A DNA stretch of 64,000 nucleotides from Planctomycetota bacterium (lineage in GTDB: Bacteria > Planctomycetota > PLA2 > JAEUHO01): contig JANQJW010000079.1 of the NCBI GenBank assembly GCA_028281445.1, positions 32,559-96,558 of the forward strand, read 5' to 3'. Positions 22,127 through 31,881 of this stretch are shown in pieces (positions within the stretch are counted from its first letter, which is position 1; every line of letters begins with the position of its first letter). The notes under the pieces were generated by a model. That model searched no databases, was not told the origin of the DNA, and saw only the letters and a list, made by a program, of their open reading frames with translations. Position numbers and translations under genes: made by a program.

Positions 22127-25093
22127 CTACGGCACGCCCCAGAGCTGCCAGCCGGCCCAGTACGACGGGTGCTGCCAGCGAGGATCCAGTCGAAGGGCGT
22201 CCTGGGCCTTGCGGAGCGCTGCGGCCCCGTCCAGGCCGCTCTTCCACTCGGCGTAGAAGCGCTTCATCAAGGCCGCGGTCGCAGCATCGTCCACGTCCCA
22301 GAGGCTCACGAGCACGCGCTTGGCGCCCGCCACGAAGAACGCGTGCACGAAGCCCATCACGCCTTCGCCCTGGAACACCTTGCCGCGCGCCGTCGAACAG
22401 GCCGAGAGCGCCACGAGATCGGCGTTGACCGGCGTCCCCAGGATCTCGGACACGGTCCACAGCCCGTCCCGGTCCTCGGACGGCAGCAGCGCCAACGCAC
22501 AACGCAGCGGGTTGACCGTGTCGATCAACCCGTGGCAGGCCAGGTGCAACGCACGCCAGCGCTCCTTGGCACCTACGCCGCGGCGGACAGCCTCCTCCGT
22601 GGCGGCCTTGTCGACGAGCGACATCGTTCCGATCGCGCGCGCCTCCTCGGTCGCGGCGGGGAGCGTCCCGGCGAGTCCCGCGCCCGATGTTCCGACGGCG
22701 AGTACCTTGCTGCCCGCTGCCGGTGGGCGCCCTGCGAGCATGCGCCCGACGGTGGCCGACGGCATGAACACGACCTCGCGGCCGGCCAGCAGCGTCGCGA
22801 ACGGTACGAATGCGATGCGACCCGTCGGCACGATCGCGACCCGGCGTATGCGTTCAGGCAGCGCGAGCGGCTTGACGAACAGGAGGCGCAACGCCGACGT
22901 GGCTTCGGTGACGGAGAGAGCCGGCTCCTCGAACACGCTGTTCTCCGCGGCGCCCGTTGCCACGGGCTGCGGACCGACGCCCACAAGCCGCGCGGCGGCC
23001 CTCGTGGCGACCAGGGCGTGCACGTGCTTGCGCCCTCGCGCGTAGACGACCAGCGCTTCGTCCTTCGCCAGGCGTGCTCGCGTCTGCGCCAACGAGTCCA
23101 CGACGGGACTGAGCACCTGCCCGATCACGGCCTGCTCCGCGCGAATACGTACGCGGTGCTGCTCCAACGCTTCGCGCGCGCGGGTCAGCGCGTCGTACGC
23201 CGTCTTGATGCGCTCTGTCTTGCGCGTGCGCAGCGCGATGCGGTATGCACGCACGGCGAGAGCCTCGGCCTCCTCGAGCTTCTCCTCCTCGGCGCGCAGG
23301 GCCGGCGAGAGGGCGTTCGTCGTGATCTCGTGCGCGTCCATTCTCGTGCGCAGCGCCACGGCACGCGACTGTTCGGCCGTCTCGAAGAAGCTGTCGGCAT
23401 CGCCCAGGGCGACCGCAGCCTCCGTTGCGAGCCAGAACGCGCGCTTGAAGTCGAGACGCTGCTGCGCGCCGACCTCGGCCGGCAGGGGGCCGGTCTCGCG
23501 CACGAACATCTCGATCGCGGCACGGGCATGGGCGAGTGCCTTGGCGGCCTCGCCCTTGCCGAGCCACGCTTCCGCGAGTCGCATCTCGAAGGTCGCGTCC
23601 GCGCGCGTAAGCAGTCCTTCCTTGCTGAAGCGCAGCCCGTTCTTGGCCGCCTGGATGGCCTCGTCGTACTTGCCCGCTTCGAGGTGCACGCGCGTCGCCA
23701 CGAGCTCGACGCCGCGCACGGCGGACGGTTCCTTCAGTGTTTTCAACGCTTCGCGCGCCTCGTCGAGCAAGGCGTACGCTTCGTCGAATCGCCCGAGCAG
23801 GGCCAGGGAGTGCGCCAGCGATGCACGGACGGCGGCCTGCGTGTCCGGCGCGCCCCGCTTCGACGCCTCCATCGCCGTGCGCAGGGCGCGCTCGGCCTCC
23901 TCGATCTTCCCGAGCAGGAACAGGGCGCGGCCTTCGAAGTAGTACAGCAGCGTGTCGTCGAACCCGAGGCCCTCGCCGGCGATGCGCGCCTTGCGCAGGT
24001 GCTCGAGGCTGCGTTGGGGTTGGTTCAGGTTCAGCCAGATCTTGCCGGCATGCAGGTTCACGCCGCGCTTCTCGCCCGGCTCTCCGTTCTCTTCGAACCA
24101 CTCCAGCGCCTTCTGCATCCGGACCAGCGCGGAGGTCGGTCGTCCGAGCGTGATGTCGAGCGACGCCATGTGAATCTGGTTGGCCGCAAGCTGGTTTGGG
24201 TGCTTCTTGATGAAGTCGAGTCCCGCCATGATGTCGAGGTGGCGACGCGCTGCATGCGTGTAGCCGCCGGGAATCTCGATCATCAGGAGCGTGCGGAGAC
24301 ACTGCGCCTCGTGGCCTGTCCCGCGCGAGAGCTCCCACGCGCGCAGGGCGTGCACTCGCGCCGGCTCGTAGCGCTTCATGCGACGGAGGGCCAGCGCCGC
24401 ATACCAGCGGATGCGGCGTTCGTAGTCGAGGTCTTCGAGCGCGAGCGCCAGCGGAAGCGACGCCGTTGTCAGCTCGAGCGCACGTCGCCACGCCTTCGCG
24501 TTGTAGGCGACCATCGTGGCGCGATCGAGATCCACCATGGCGGCGCTCACCCAGCCGATCTCGCGCGCCGCGTCCGCCGCGGCGGTGTAGGCCGCGATCA
24601 CATCCACGGCCTTGTTCCGCGCACCGTGACGCACCCAGGCTGTGAGACGCAGCTTCTGCGCGCGGGACATTCCTCCGCTCTTCGGCTCGAAATGCCGCAG
24701 GCGCGCAAGCGCCTCCTCGTGCTTCTCCGCCTCGAGCAGGGCGGTGATCGCGCGCAGCTCGTTCATCTCCGACTGCGGTGGCGGGTTCTCGACTCGCCGG
24801 GCTGCGTACGCCACCAGTCCGCTGTAGGTCTTGGATCGCTCCTCGGCGAGCGCGGCGTAGGCCTTCGCGGCTTCGAGGGCCCCGTCGGCGGCGAGCTGCT
24901 CGGTGACGAGCCAGGCGTCGCGCGGGCTCTCCGCGAGAATGGGGGCGACGGCCTCGCCGCCGCCGCTCTGGAAGGCGGCCGCGATCCGCTTCGCCACGGT
25001 CGGGACGTCGTCGGGCTCCGAGGCGCGGACCGGCCCCGCAAGGCAGAGAATCGCGGCCAGGAGGCCGACGGGCGCGGCTCGCATACCCCTCAT
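22127..25093 (-). CDS. exported TPR-CHAT (caspase-like peptidase) protein 1
   Basis: The product is 988 aa (ATG 25093 or 25084) with a signal peptide (VGLLAAILCLAGPVRAS). Residues ~60-600 are TPR-type helices, followed by a coiled linker and a C-terminal CHAT domain. The catalytic dyad is intact: His854 in LHLACHGLID and Cys899 in LVALSACSTARGKVFQGEG; the end, HPSYWAGWQLWGVP, is typical of CHAT. These are clan CD peptidases related to caspases and separase. Export is unusual, since most described bacterial CHAT effectors are cytoplasmic. It shares its N-terminal motif (AWLVTEQL) with a second CHAT gene at 45593. It is divergent from the ECF sigma gene (93 bp between starts), and the MauE-thioredoxin gene follows. 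Confidence 0.88.
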   Translation of the reverse strand: MRGMRAAPVGLLAAILCLAGPVRASEPDDVPTVAKRIAAAFQSGGGEAVAPILAESPRDAWLVTEQLAADGALEAAKAYAALAEERSKTYSGLVAYAARRVENPPPQSEMNELRAITALLEAEKHEEALARLRHFEPKSGGMSRAQKLRLTAWVRHGARNKAVDVIAAYTAAADAAREIGWVSAAMVDLDRATMVAYNAKAWRRALELTTASLPLALALEDLDYERRIRWYAALALRRMKRYEPARVHALRAWELSRGTGHEAQCLRTLLMIEIPGGYTHAARRHLDIMAGLDFIKKHPNQLAANQIHMASLDITLGRPTSALVRMQKALEWFEENGEPGEKRGVNLHAGKIWLNLNQPQRSLEHLRKARIAGEGLGFDDTLLYYFEGRALFLLGKIEEAERALRTAMEASKRGAPDTQAAVRASLAHSLALLGRFDEAYALLDEAREALKTLKEPSAVRGVELVATRVHLEAGKYDEAIQAAKNGLRFSKEGLLTRADATFEMRLAEAWLGKGEAAKALAHARAAIEMFVRETGPLPAEVGAQQRLDFKRAFWLATEAAVALGDADSFFETAEQSRAVALRTRMDAHEITTNALSPALRAEEEKLEEAEALAVRAYRIALRTRKTERIKTAYDALTRAREALEQHRVRIRAEQAVIGQVLSPVVDSLAQTRARLAKDEALVVYARGRKHVHALVATRAAARLVGVGPQPVATGAAENSVFEEPALSVTEATSALRLLFVKPLALPERIRRVAIVPTGRIAFVPFATLLAGREVVFMPSATVGRMLAGRPPAAGSKVLAVGTSGAGLAGTLPAATEEARAIGTMSLVDKAATEEAVRRGVGAKERWRALHLACHGLIDTVNPLRCALALLPSEDRDGLWTVSEILGTPVNADLVALSACSTARGKVFQGEGVMGFVHAFFVAGAKRVLVSLWDVDDAATAALMKRFYAEWKSGLDGAAALRKAQDALRLDPRWQHPSYWAGWQLWGVP

Positions 25094-25186
25094 TGGAAAA
25101 AGTGTAGTCGGGGGGGCAATTGCGGTGGGGCAGCGCGACTACAGTGCGAGGGGACCGGTTCTGTCCCCCGTAGGCCGGAACCCGAG

Positions 25187-26041
25187 ATGAGCGTGGCAGC
25201 CCCCCTGCAATCGACGCAAGACCCGAAGCTGCAAGCGGCTTACGTTAAAGGCCGCCGTGCGCACCCGCGGCTCGACCTCGACCCCGAGGACTACCTCACC
25301 GAGGCCGTCGCCGAGCGCCCGCCCCGCTCCGAGGCCGACTACTACCTGGCCCGGGCCTGCAACGCGGGCGTCCCGGGCTCGTGGGAGCGCCTGCAGATGC
25401 AGTTCCGCCGGCGGCTGCGCGGGTTCCTCCGCAAGCGTGGTGCGTCCGCGTCGGACGCCGACCAGCTCCTCGACGAGGCCTGGGGCGCGCTGGCCGAGGC
25501 ACCGCCGCGGGGCGGCGCGCGTACGCGCATCGGGACGTACGACGGGCGCGGATCGCTGCACGCGTGGCTCGCGACCATCCTGTGGCGCCGGCTGACGGAC
25601 CTCTGGCGCAAGCGACCCGCCGCGACCGCCGAGAGCGCTGAGGAGCAGCCCGCTCCCCAGCAACGGGACCCGGCCGTCAGCGTCTCGCATGACGAGACGT
25701 CGCGGCTTCTGGCCGATGCGCTGGAAGAGGCCTGGTCCACCCTCACACCGCGGGAGCTGCAGGCGGTCGTACTCAAGTACTGCCACAAGCTCCCACAGAC
25801 GGAGATCGCACGCATCATGAACGTCGGCGCCCCGCGCGTGACGCGCATGCTGCAATCTGCGACGTCGCGCTTGCGATCCGCGATCGCGTCGCGCTTCGAT
25901 CGCCACACCGATTGGGACGTCGGCGGCAGCGGCTGGGCCGCGCTGGCCGAAGCCGTCGAGCGCATGCTCTCGCGCAGTGCTGCACAGATTGGTGCTGACG
26001 TCGACGCCCCGGAAGAACCCAGGAGAACCGCTGATGGATGA
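25187..26041 (+). CDS. ECF-type RNA polymerase sigma factor
   Basis: The product is 284 aa from ATG 25187. Region 2 spans about 65-145 (FRRRLRGFLRKRGASASDAD then LHAWLATILWRRLTDLWRKR), and region 4 is TLTPRELQAVVLKYCHKLPQ with TEIARIMNVGAPRVTRMLQS as the promoter -35-binding helix-turn-helix. There is an N-terminal extension of ~60 residues and a C-terminal tail of ~40 residues beyond the usual ECF size. The gene overlaps the downstream anti-sigma gene by 8 bp, the classic arrangement for coupled stoichiometric expression. The divergent neighbour is the exported CHAT gene, which could be one of its targets. Confidence 0.88.
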   Translation: MSVAAPLQSTQDPKLQAAYVKGRRAHPRLDLDPEDYLTEAVAERPPRSEADYYLARACNAGVPGSWERLQMQFRRRLRGFLRKRGASASDADQLLDEAWGALAEAPPRGGARTRIGTYDGRGSLHAWLATILWRRLTDLWRKRPAATAESAEEQPAPQQRDPAVSVSHDETSRLLADALEEAWSTLTPRELQAVVLKYCHKLPQTEIARIMNVGAPRVTRMLQSATSRLRSAIASRFDRHTDWDVGGSGWAALAEAVERMLSRSAAQIGADVDAPEEPRRTADG

Positions 26042-26918
26042 CCGAGAGCTCGAGGAACAACTCCTCCCCAAGCTCGTCCAGGTCCACGGCGAGCCGATCG
26101 ATCCCAACCTCCTCGCCGCCTACGCCGACGGTGCGCTCTCCGAAGAGGAGCATGCCGAGGTAGGCCGGCGCATCGCTGCCGATCCGGACGCGCTCTTGCT
26201 CGTCAACGCGCTGCAGGAGGACCGTTCCCGTGCGACGACGCGCAACTGGAGCCTGGTGGCCCTGGCCGCGTCCGTTCTCATTGCAGTTGGTGTGTGGTCG
26301 ATCGACTGGAGCGGCAACCGGGAACCGCTGGATCTCGACAGCAGGCTCGCCCGCGCTGTCGCCACGCTCTCCGATACGGACGGCAGTGCATTCGCGGACT
26401 TCAACCTCGTCGGCGCAGAGGAGATGCGCGCGCAGCCTGCCGTCACCCGCGGCGGACCGCAGTGGCTCGGCCCGCTGGGCCTGTTGCTGGACGCACCCAG
26501 CGAGCTGCGCTGGCGCAACCCGCCCGGCGCAACGCGGGTCGAGATCCAGGTCCTTGCCACCGGCTTCCGCTGGAAGCGGCAGGTCGAGGGCGAGCACCAC
26601 GCGGCGCCGGAGCTCGCGCCCGGCTCGTATGTCGTGACGCTGCGCGCGCTCGATGCGCTGGCGGGCCAGAAGATCCGCCGGGCATTCGAGATCGTGACGC
26701 TGGAGCGCCGTGCAACGCTCGAGCGTGCTCTGGCCACGATTCGGGCCAAGACGGCTGATGATCTGGAAGACCTCGTGGTCGCGCACTACTTGTTGCGCAA
26801 CCGCCTCTACGCAGACGCAGCGACCGCAGCGCGTAGTGCCCAAGCGCAGAGTGGCCGCGTCAGCGAGGCCGCGACGGCGCTGCTCGAGCACGTCGAGGCC
26901 GTCGCGCTGTCGCGCTGA
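26034..26918 (+). CDS. membrane anti-sigma factor-like protein
   Basis: The product is 294 aa from ATG 26034, preceded by AGGAGA and overlapping the sigma gene. The cytoplasmic N-terminus (LLAAYADGALSEEEHAEVGR) resembles anti-sigma domains but lacks the HxxxCxxC zinc motif. One membrane helix (LVALAASVLIAVGVWSI) lies near residue 70. The ~190-residue outer part includes GATRVEIQVLATGFRWKRQV and a beta-rich segment, then helices (YLLRNRLYADAATAARSAQA). It would hold the sigma factor at the membrane until an envelope signal releases it. The role is inferred from gene order and topology. Confidence 0.8.
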   Translation: MDDRELEEQLLPKLVQVHGEPIDPNLLAAYADGALSEEEHAEVGRRIAADPDALLLVNALQEDRSRATTRNWSLVALAASVLIAVGVWSIDWSGNREPLDLDSRLARAVATLSDTDGSAFADFNLVGAEEMRAQPAVTRGGPQWLGPLGLLLDAPSELRWRNPPGATRVEIQVLATGFRWKRQVEGEHHAAPELAPGSYVVTLRALDALAGQKIRRAFEIVTLERRATLERALATIRAKTADDLEDLVVAHYLLRNRLYADAATAARSAQAQSGRVSEAATALLEHVEAVALSR

Positions 26919-27009
26919 TCGCCAACGTCGACGGCAATTCGGAGCCGACACGACGACTCCCCCTCGGAAGCGAGCGCACGGAGCGCCGCGACACTCGGGA
27001 GACGAGACG

Positions 27010-27642
27010 ATGGGCTGCAAGCGGTTGCTTGAAATCACGATTGCCATCGCCGGTTTGTTGTTCGCAGCGTGCGGCGGATCATCGGGCCCGGACGGAGGCA
27101 TGATGGAGCTCTCGCCGGCACCGATGCCGGTAGAGGACATCGCGCCCGTCGTCGCCGGTGGGGAGGGCTACGTGGTCGGCGGTGTGAGCCCGGTGACGGA
27201 CGCACCGTTCATGGCGTTGGGCGACAACGCGCTGGACAACCCCTTCGTGGGGGTGCTGTGCTTCGACTTGACGGGAATCGGCTCCGTCGAACAGGCGACG
27301 CTCACGTTCCATCGCGGGCTCGGTCTCGGCGATCCCTGGTCGATGGGGCCGCTGTTCATGGATCACATCGATGGCGGCGGCTCGCTCGACGCCGCGGATG
27401 CCACCGACCCGGCGCTCACCGAGGCCATCTACGAGCTGATGGACGAGCCTTCGTGGACGCTCGACGTGACCGCGCAGGTCCAGGCGGACGTCGCGGCCGG
27501 GCGCTCCGCGTCGTCGTTTCGGATTCGCTTCGATCTGACCACGAACGGCGACGCCACGCAGGACATCTACCGCGTGATCATGAGCAAGCACGTTGCCAGC
27601 GAGCAGCACCCGTCGCTCGTCATCTCGCACTTCGCGCCGTAG
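27010..27642 (+). CDS. lipoprotein with a DNRLRE/CBM-like beta domain
   Basis: The product is 210 aa and begins MGCKRLLEITIAIAGLLFAA followed by CGGSS, a lipobox. The rest is beta-rich with VEQATLTFHRGLGLGDPWSM, WTLDVTAQVQADVAAGRS and a closing HPSLVISHF. This resembles the domain often found at the C-terminus of bacterial surface proteins that bind carbohydrates or bridge modules (DNRLRE type). It lies 91 bp after the anti-sigma gene on the same strand and may be part of its transcript. The ligand is unknown. Confidence 0.65.
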   Translation: MGCKRLLEITIAIAGLLFAACGGSSGPDGGMMELSPAPMPVEDIAPVVAGGEGYVVGGVSPVTDAPFMALGDNALDNPFVGVLCFDLTGIGSVEQATLTFHRGLGLGDPWSMGPLFMDHIDGGGSLDAADATDPALTEAIYELMDEPSWTLDVTAQVQADVAAGRSASSFRIRFDLTTNGDATQDIYRVIMSKHVASEQHPSLVISHFAP

Positions 27643-27682
27643 GGCACCGTGCCCCAGCCGCGTGGCGTGGCATGATGCGGCC

Positions 27683-29245
27683 ATGCGCCGTGGGGCTCTG
27701 CTCGTCTTCCTTCTCGCCGGGGCTGCATTCCTGCTCTGGCCTGCGGACGACGAGGCGCACCAGAGTCCGCTCGGGCAGGCGCATCCGCCTGCAAGCACTA
27801 CGGTGGCGCCCGCCATGCTGGAAGGTGCCGGCGAACCCACGTCCGCTGCCTTGCCGCCGCCGCCCGCCGGCGTCGTCGTGCCTGCGACGGACGCGCCGGA
27901 CGGCGTCCCGCCCGGTGCCCTGCGCGGGCGCGTCGTGGATCCGGAGGGGCTTGGTGTCGCCGGTGTGTCCTTGTCTGTCTCGGTTCTCTGTGGCGGGACG
28001 CACCACCCCACCATCTACACGAGCACAGAAGACGACGGACGCTTCAGTGTCGGCATGGAAGACCTGACCGGCTGCATCGCGTCCATCCGGATCCTGGGCG
28101 CGGGGCACCACGCTGCGCCGCGCCCGCTCCGCGTGCCATGCACGAACGAGGAGGTCGTGATCCGGCTGAAGCCCGGCGGGTCCATCACCGGCACCGTGGT
28201 TCCGGGTGCGCGCGGCATGCCCGGCAGGATGGCGCTGACCGCCCACTGGACGCGGGGCAGGTCGTGGGTCAGTCAGCAGGTACGCATGCGAAAGGACGGC
28301 ACCTTCGAGATCCGAGGAATCCCCGTGGGAACCTCCGTCGACGTGGTGGGGGTGCCGGCCCACGAGCGCAAGCGTCCGGAGTTCCGAACCGAGAGCGGCA
28401 ACCGCATCCCGCTTCCGAACATGCCGCCGAGTTGGGTTCCTGAGCCCGCGGAGGCAACCACGGCCCGCGCAACGGTTCCTGCCGCCGGCGTTGAGCTGCG
28501 CCTTGGCACACCTCCCGTGATCGAGATCACCGCTTCGGCGGACGGCAAGCCGCTGGCCAACCAGCGCTTCTCCCTGCAGCCCATGAAGGAGACGGGGCTG
28601 CGGCGGGTGCTCGCTCGGAGTGATGCGCAAGGGCGCCTGGTCGTCCGGGGACTGCCGCACGGACGCTACCGCGTACATCCTGTATCCGGGACCTATCGCG
28701 GGTACGTCGTGGAGGTACCGGGCGAGCCGCTGCGCCGGGACTTCTCTCTCTCGACGACTACGGACCTGCACGGGCGGATCGTCGGCGGCGACGTCGGCGG
28801 CTTTCGCATTACGACCCGCGCGGGCGGCACGGCTTCATCCCACACCGCAGTCGCAGACGCCGAGGGACGGTTCCGGATTCGCTTCGTCGACAGCCGTGTG
28901 AGCCTCCACGTCGGCCGCTTTGGTGACGAGCGTTGGGGGCGCGCCGCCGACGTCGATCCCCACGGCGGAGAAGTCGAGGTTCACCTGCAGCGAGGCGCTT
29001 CGATCGAAGGACGCGTCTATGACGTGGACGGCAAGCCCTACCAAGGCGAAGGGTGGGTGCGCGCGGTAGGTCCGGACTTCGAGTCGCGTGTCGCCATGCC
29101 CGCGGGCGGTCACTTCACGCTGCACGGACTGCCACCGGGTCGGTACACGCTGCATGCGGGCGGCGTCCGGCTTGACGAAGCGGTGATACACGACGTTGCT
29201 GCCGGTTCGCGGGACGTGCGCATCGACATCCCGACCGGACGCTGA
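27683..29245 (+). CDS. envelope protein with carboxypeptidase-regulatory-like repeats
   Basis: The product is 520 aa with an uncleaved-type N-terminal hydrophobic segment (LLVFLLAGAAFLLWPAD), so it is probably membrane-anchored. A Pro/Ala-rich spacer precedes at least four beta-sandwich units of the carboxypeptidase-regulatory type, seen as LRGRVVDPEGLGVAGVSLSV, TFEIRGIPVGTSVDVVGVPA, RLVVRGLPHGRYRVHPVSG and HFTLHGLPPGRYTLHAGGV. Such domains are adhesive or structural scaffolds in the envelope. The start at 27683 was preferred because upstream in-frame codons lack a signal. It is 40 bp after the DNRLRE-like lipoprotein gene. Confidence 0.75.
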   Translation: MRRGALLVFLLAGAAFLLWPADDEAHQSPLGQAHPPASTTVAPAMLEGAGEPTSAALPPPPAGVVVPATDAPDGVPPGALRGRVVDPEGLGVAGVSLSVSVLCGGTHHPTIYTSTEDDGRFSVGMEDLTGCIASIRILGAGHHAAPRPLRVPCTNEEVVIRLKPGGSITGTVVPGARGMPGRMALTAHWTRGRSWVSQQVRMRKDGTFEIRGIPVGTSVDVVGVPAHERKRPEFRTESGNRIPLPNMPPSWVPEPAEATTARATVPAAGVELRLGTPPVIEITASADGKPLANQRFSLQPMKETGLRRVLARSDAQGRLVVRGLPHGRYRVHPVSGTYRGYVVEVPGEPLRRDFSLSTTTDLHGRIVGGDVGGFRITTRAGGTASSHTAVADAEGRFRIRFVDSRVSLHVGRFGDERWGRAADVDPHGGEVEVHLQRGASIEGRVYDVDGKPYQGEGWVRAVGPDFESRVAMPAGGHFTLHGLPPGRYTLHAGGVRLDEAVIHDVAAGSRDVRIDIPTGR

Positions 29246-29592
29246 AGCGAACGCGCGAATTCGCACCACCCGAAAACGGGCTTTACGACCATGGACCTTG
29301 GTTGGTGTGTGCGCTTTCGCGCCGGCCCTCGCTGCATAGGCCAAGAGATGGGCCTCTCCGAGGGTTTACAAGTCGTGGAATGGTGTTTGCCAATATGCGC
29401 GCGGGGCCTGGGAGACGTGATGTGCGGGTGCACAGGCGCTCCGCGCTGCAACTGCGGAAGACGACACAACCCTTCAACTGCAAATCCCAGAAACCAACAT
29501 TCACGGTAGCGCCGGACCACCACTCGCAAGCCGCATGCTTGCGCGCCGGACAACCGAGGTCGTCGTGTCATCGACGTCCGAGGAGTGCGCAC
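29246..29592. other. intergenic region with no recognisable gene
   Basis: These 347 bp separate two same-strand surface-protein genes. Short open frames here lack start signals and coding character. No strong hairpin or sigma-70 type promoter is seen, although the region should hold the promoter of the following lipoprotein gene, whose start has AGGAG 7 bp upstream. Confidence 0.5.
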
Positions 29593-31749
29593 ATGTTTTG
29601 CACGGTGGTCCTACGTTCTCGCGTCCTTGTTGCCCTGTTCATTGCGCTGGCCGTGTGTTGCACGGCGACCTCGTGCGGCACAGGCGGCATCGCCGCCAAG
29701 GAGATGGTCCTGCTCGAGATCCAGTTCCTCGATCGCAGCCTCGCGCCGACCGCACCGACGGGCACCCAGAGCCTGCCGCGCAACGCCATCCTCGGGTTTG
29801 TCTTCTCCGAGCTCGTGTCGCCGGAGTCGGTCACGAACCAGACGATCCAGCTCCGGTTCGGCCCCGCGTTCCAGACCGTGCCGTCCGGCTCGTTCAGCGT
29901 GGACGGCAACCGCGTCCTCTTCGATCCGACGATCACGGAGACCGGTCAGCCGAACCCGACGGGGCTCTCGCCCACGACGCAGTACGCGCTCGAGATTCCC
30001 GGTTTCGAGGAGCAGAGCCAGGTCGTCGTGAATCTCGACTCCGACCCAAACCTCACAACGTTCATCACGCAGTTCACCACGTCCGACGGGTGGCTGCGCG
30101 AGCTGGCGCCGCCTTCCATCATCGACGTGGTCTTCGTGCCGGACGTGGATCCCCTCACCAAGCAGGTCCCGGGCAACGGGCTCATGGGGCTCGTCTTCAG
30201 CGAGCCGATGGATCCCCAGGCGTTCGTGTTGGGCCTCGACCCCGCCGGCCCCGATGCGCGGACGACGGTAGACATCCGGTACACGGACGATCCGATCAAC
30301 CAGAACAACAGCCTGGACGGCATCCCGCTCGCCGGCGCGTTCACGCCGAGCGCGGACTACCGCACGTGGTTCTTCAAGCCGCTCTTCTCCTTCGGCGACG
30401 CGAAGCTCGTGTTCACCGTCGAGGTCTTCCAGGACATCACCGACCTGGCCGGCAACCTGCTCGTCAATCCCCGCAGCTTCGGGCCGTTCACGGTCGACGG
30501 CCTGGGCATCGCGGCCGGCAAGGTCATCAGCGAGGACTTCCTCACGACGGACAACCGCGACCCGGCCGCCACGGACGCCGACTGGGGCTCGACGGAAGAG
30601 GGGATTGCCCAGGGACAGCCGGTCACGAGCCGGCAGGTCTACATCTTCAGCTACGCCGAGATGAACAGCGGCAGCGACTCCGGGCGCGGTCAGTACGGCG
30701 CGCTCGCCGCGCCGATGATCGGCGACGACCTCAACGCGATCGTCAACAACGTCAACCCGCCTACGTCCATGGGGCGCCGGGTAATGTGGTCGTTCAGCGA
30801 CACCAAGATCGGTGCACGCGGGGCGATCACCGGGATCGGATGGGGCCCCGACAGCAACGCGACGTTCGCGGCCCACTACGACAACATCCGCTTGCGGCTC
30901 GGGTACCAGCAAGCCAACTCCGAGTCCCTCGCACCGACGTTCAGCGGCAACTACGAGGGCAGGCCGACGCTGGTCTACAGCGGTGACTACGACGTTCAGC
31001 AGGCGATGAACATCGGCAACACGCCGGGGCATCCCGCCACACCGCACGTCGGCGGCTACCAGTTTACCGGCCCGCCGTTTGGCTTCTGCACCGCGACGTG
31101 GAACCAGCCGGCGTTCGACTACACCGGCTTCTACGACTGGCCCGAGCTCACGACCTTCTTCGAGTGGGATCCGGGCGATCCGGGCGTGGAGAACGACCGC
31201 GTCCTGATCTTCGATGCGAGCTGTCCCGAAGGCAGCACGTTCCAGTCGGTGCGCAGCTGGTTCGGCGTCACCTTCCCGTGCTCAGGCGTCCTCATCACGG
31301 GCTTGCCGCTCACGCGGCTGCGCTCGACCTACGAAGGGGAGACGCCGAACCCGGCGGACAGCATTGCGAACGGGATCCAGAACCCCGAGCAGAGCATCTC
31401 CGACACGTGCTTCACCCTGACGACGCGCACGAGCATCGCCCAGTCGAGGTTCTACGGTGCGTCCGGAGAGACCTTCGGCGACAACACCGACTACTTCCCG
31501 GCGATCCTCACGCCCGCCGTGCAGTCCGGCGGAGCGCAGGTCGTCGTCGAGTACCAGGGCGCCGATGCGATCGAAGCCGACCTGGTGACGATCAACCAGG
31601 CTGCCCCGCACACCGACTGGGTGCAGGACATCAACCAGTGCGACGGCATGCGGCACATCCGCTACCGCCTGCGGCTGATCTCGAATCTCGTGAGCCTCGA
31701 GCGCGCGCGAGTCGAGACCGTCGTGATTCCGATGGTGGAGGACAACTAG
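29593..31749 (+). CDS. large lipoprotein with bacterial Ig-like (Big_5/SbsA-type) domains
   Basis: The product is 718 aa from ATG 29593, supported by AGGAG at 7-nt spacing. The signal ends in a lipobox-like CCTATSCG, so lipidation is likely. Two Ig-like domains are visible, one starting near LPRNAILGFVFSELVSPESV and the other near VPGNGLMGLVFSEPMDPQAF; this is the pattern of SbsA/Big_5 domains, where a strand reads xxxxFSExM. The C-terminal ~350 residues are beta-rich with Asn/Asp/Gly turns and six to seven Cys that may form disulfides. It is probably a surface or secreted structural protein. Its partner and function are unknown. Confidence 0.72.
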   Translation: MFCTVVLRSRVLVALFIALAVCCTATSCGTGGIAAKEMVLLEIQFLDRSLAPTAPTGTQSLPRNAILGFVFSELVSPESVTNQTIQLRFGPAFQTVPSGSFSVDGNRVLFDPTITETGQPNPTGLSPTTQYALEIPGFEEQSQVVVNLDSDPNLTTFITQFTTSDGWLRELAPPSIIDVVFVPDVDPLTKQVPGNGLMGLVFSEPMDPQAFVLGLDPAGPDARTTVDIRYTDDPINQNNSLDGIPLAGAFTPSADYRTWFFKPLFSFGDAKLVFTVEVFQDITDLAGNLLVNPRSFGPFTVDGLGIAAGKVISEDFLTTDNRDPAATDADWGSTEEGIAQGQPVTSRQVYIFSYAEMNSGSDSGRGQYGALAAPMIGDDLNAIVNNVNPPTSMGRRVMWSFSDTKIGARGAITGIGWGPDSNATFAAHYDNIRLRLGYQQANSESLAPTFSGNYEGRPTLVYSGDYDVQQAMNIGNTPGHPATPHVGGYQFTGPPFGFCTATWNQPAFDYTGFYDWPELTTFFEWDPGDPGVENDRVLIFDASCPEGSTFQSVRSWFGVTFPCSGVLITGLPLTRLRSTYEGETPNPADSIANGIQNPEQSISDTCFTLTTRTSIAQSRFYGASGETFGDNTDYFPAILTPAVQSGGAQVVVEYQGADAIEADLVTINQAAPHTDWVQDINQCDGMRHIRYRLRLISNLVSLERARVETVVIPMVEDN

Positions 31750-31881
31750 CAAGCGTTACGGACGAGAACTACACGGGGCCGGGTCCGGCCTGGTCCCCAT
31801 TCGTGCTAACCGTTGAGTGGTGAGGGAGGTGCGGATGGCGGCCGGTCCGGTCCCGTATTTCGTCCACGCTTGCTCGATTCG

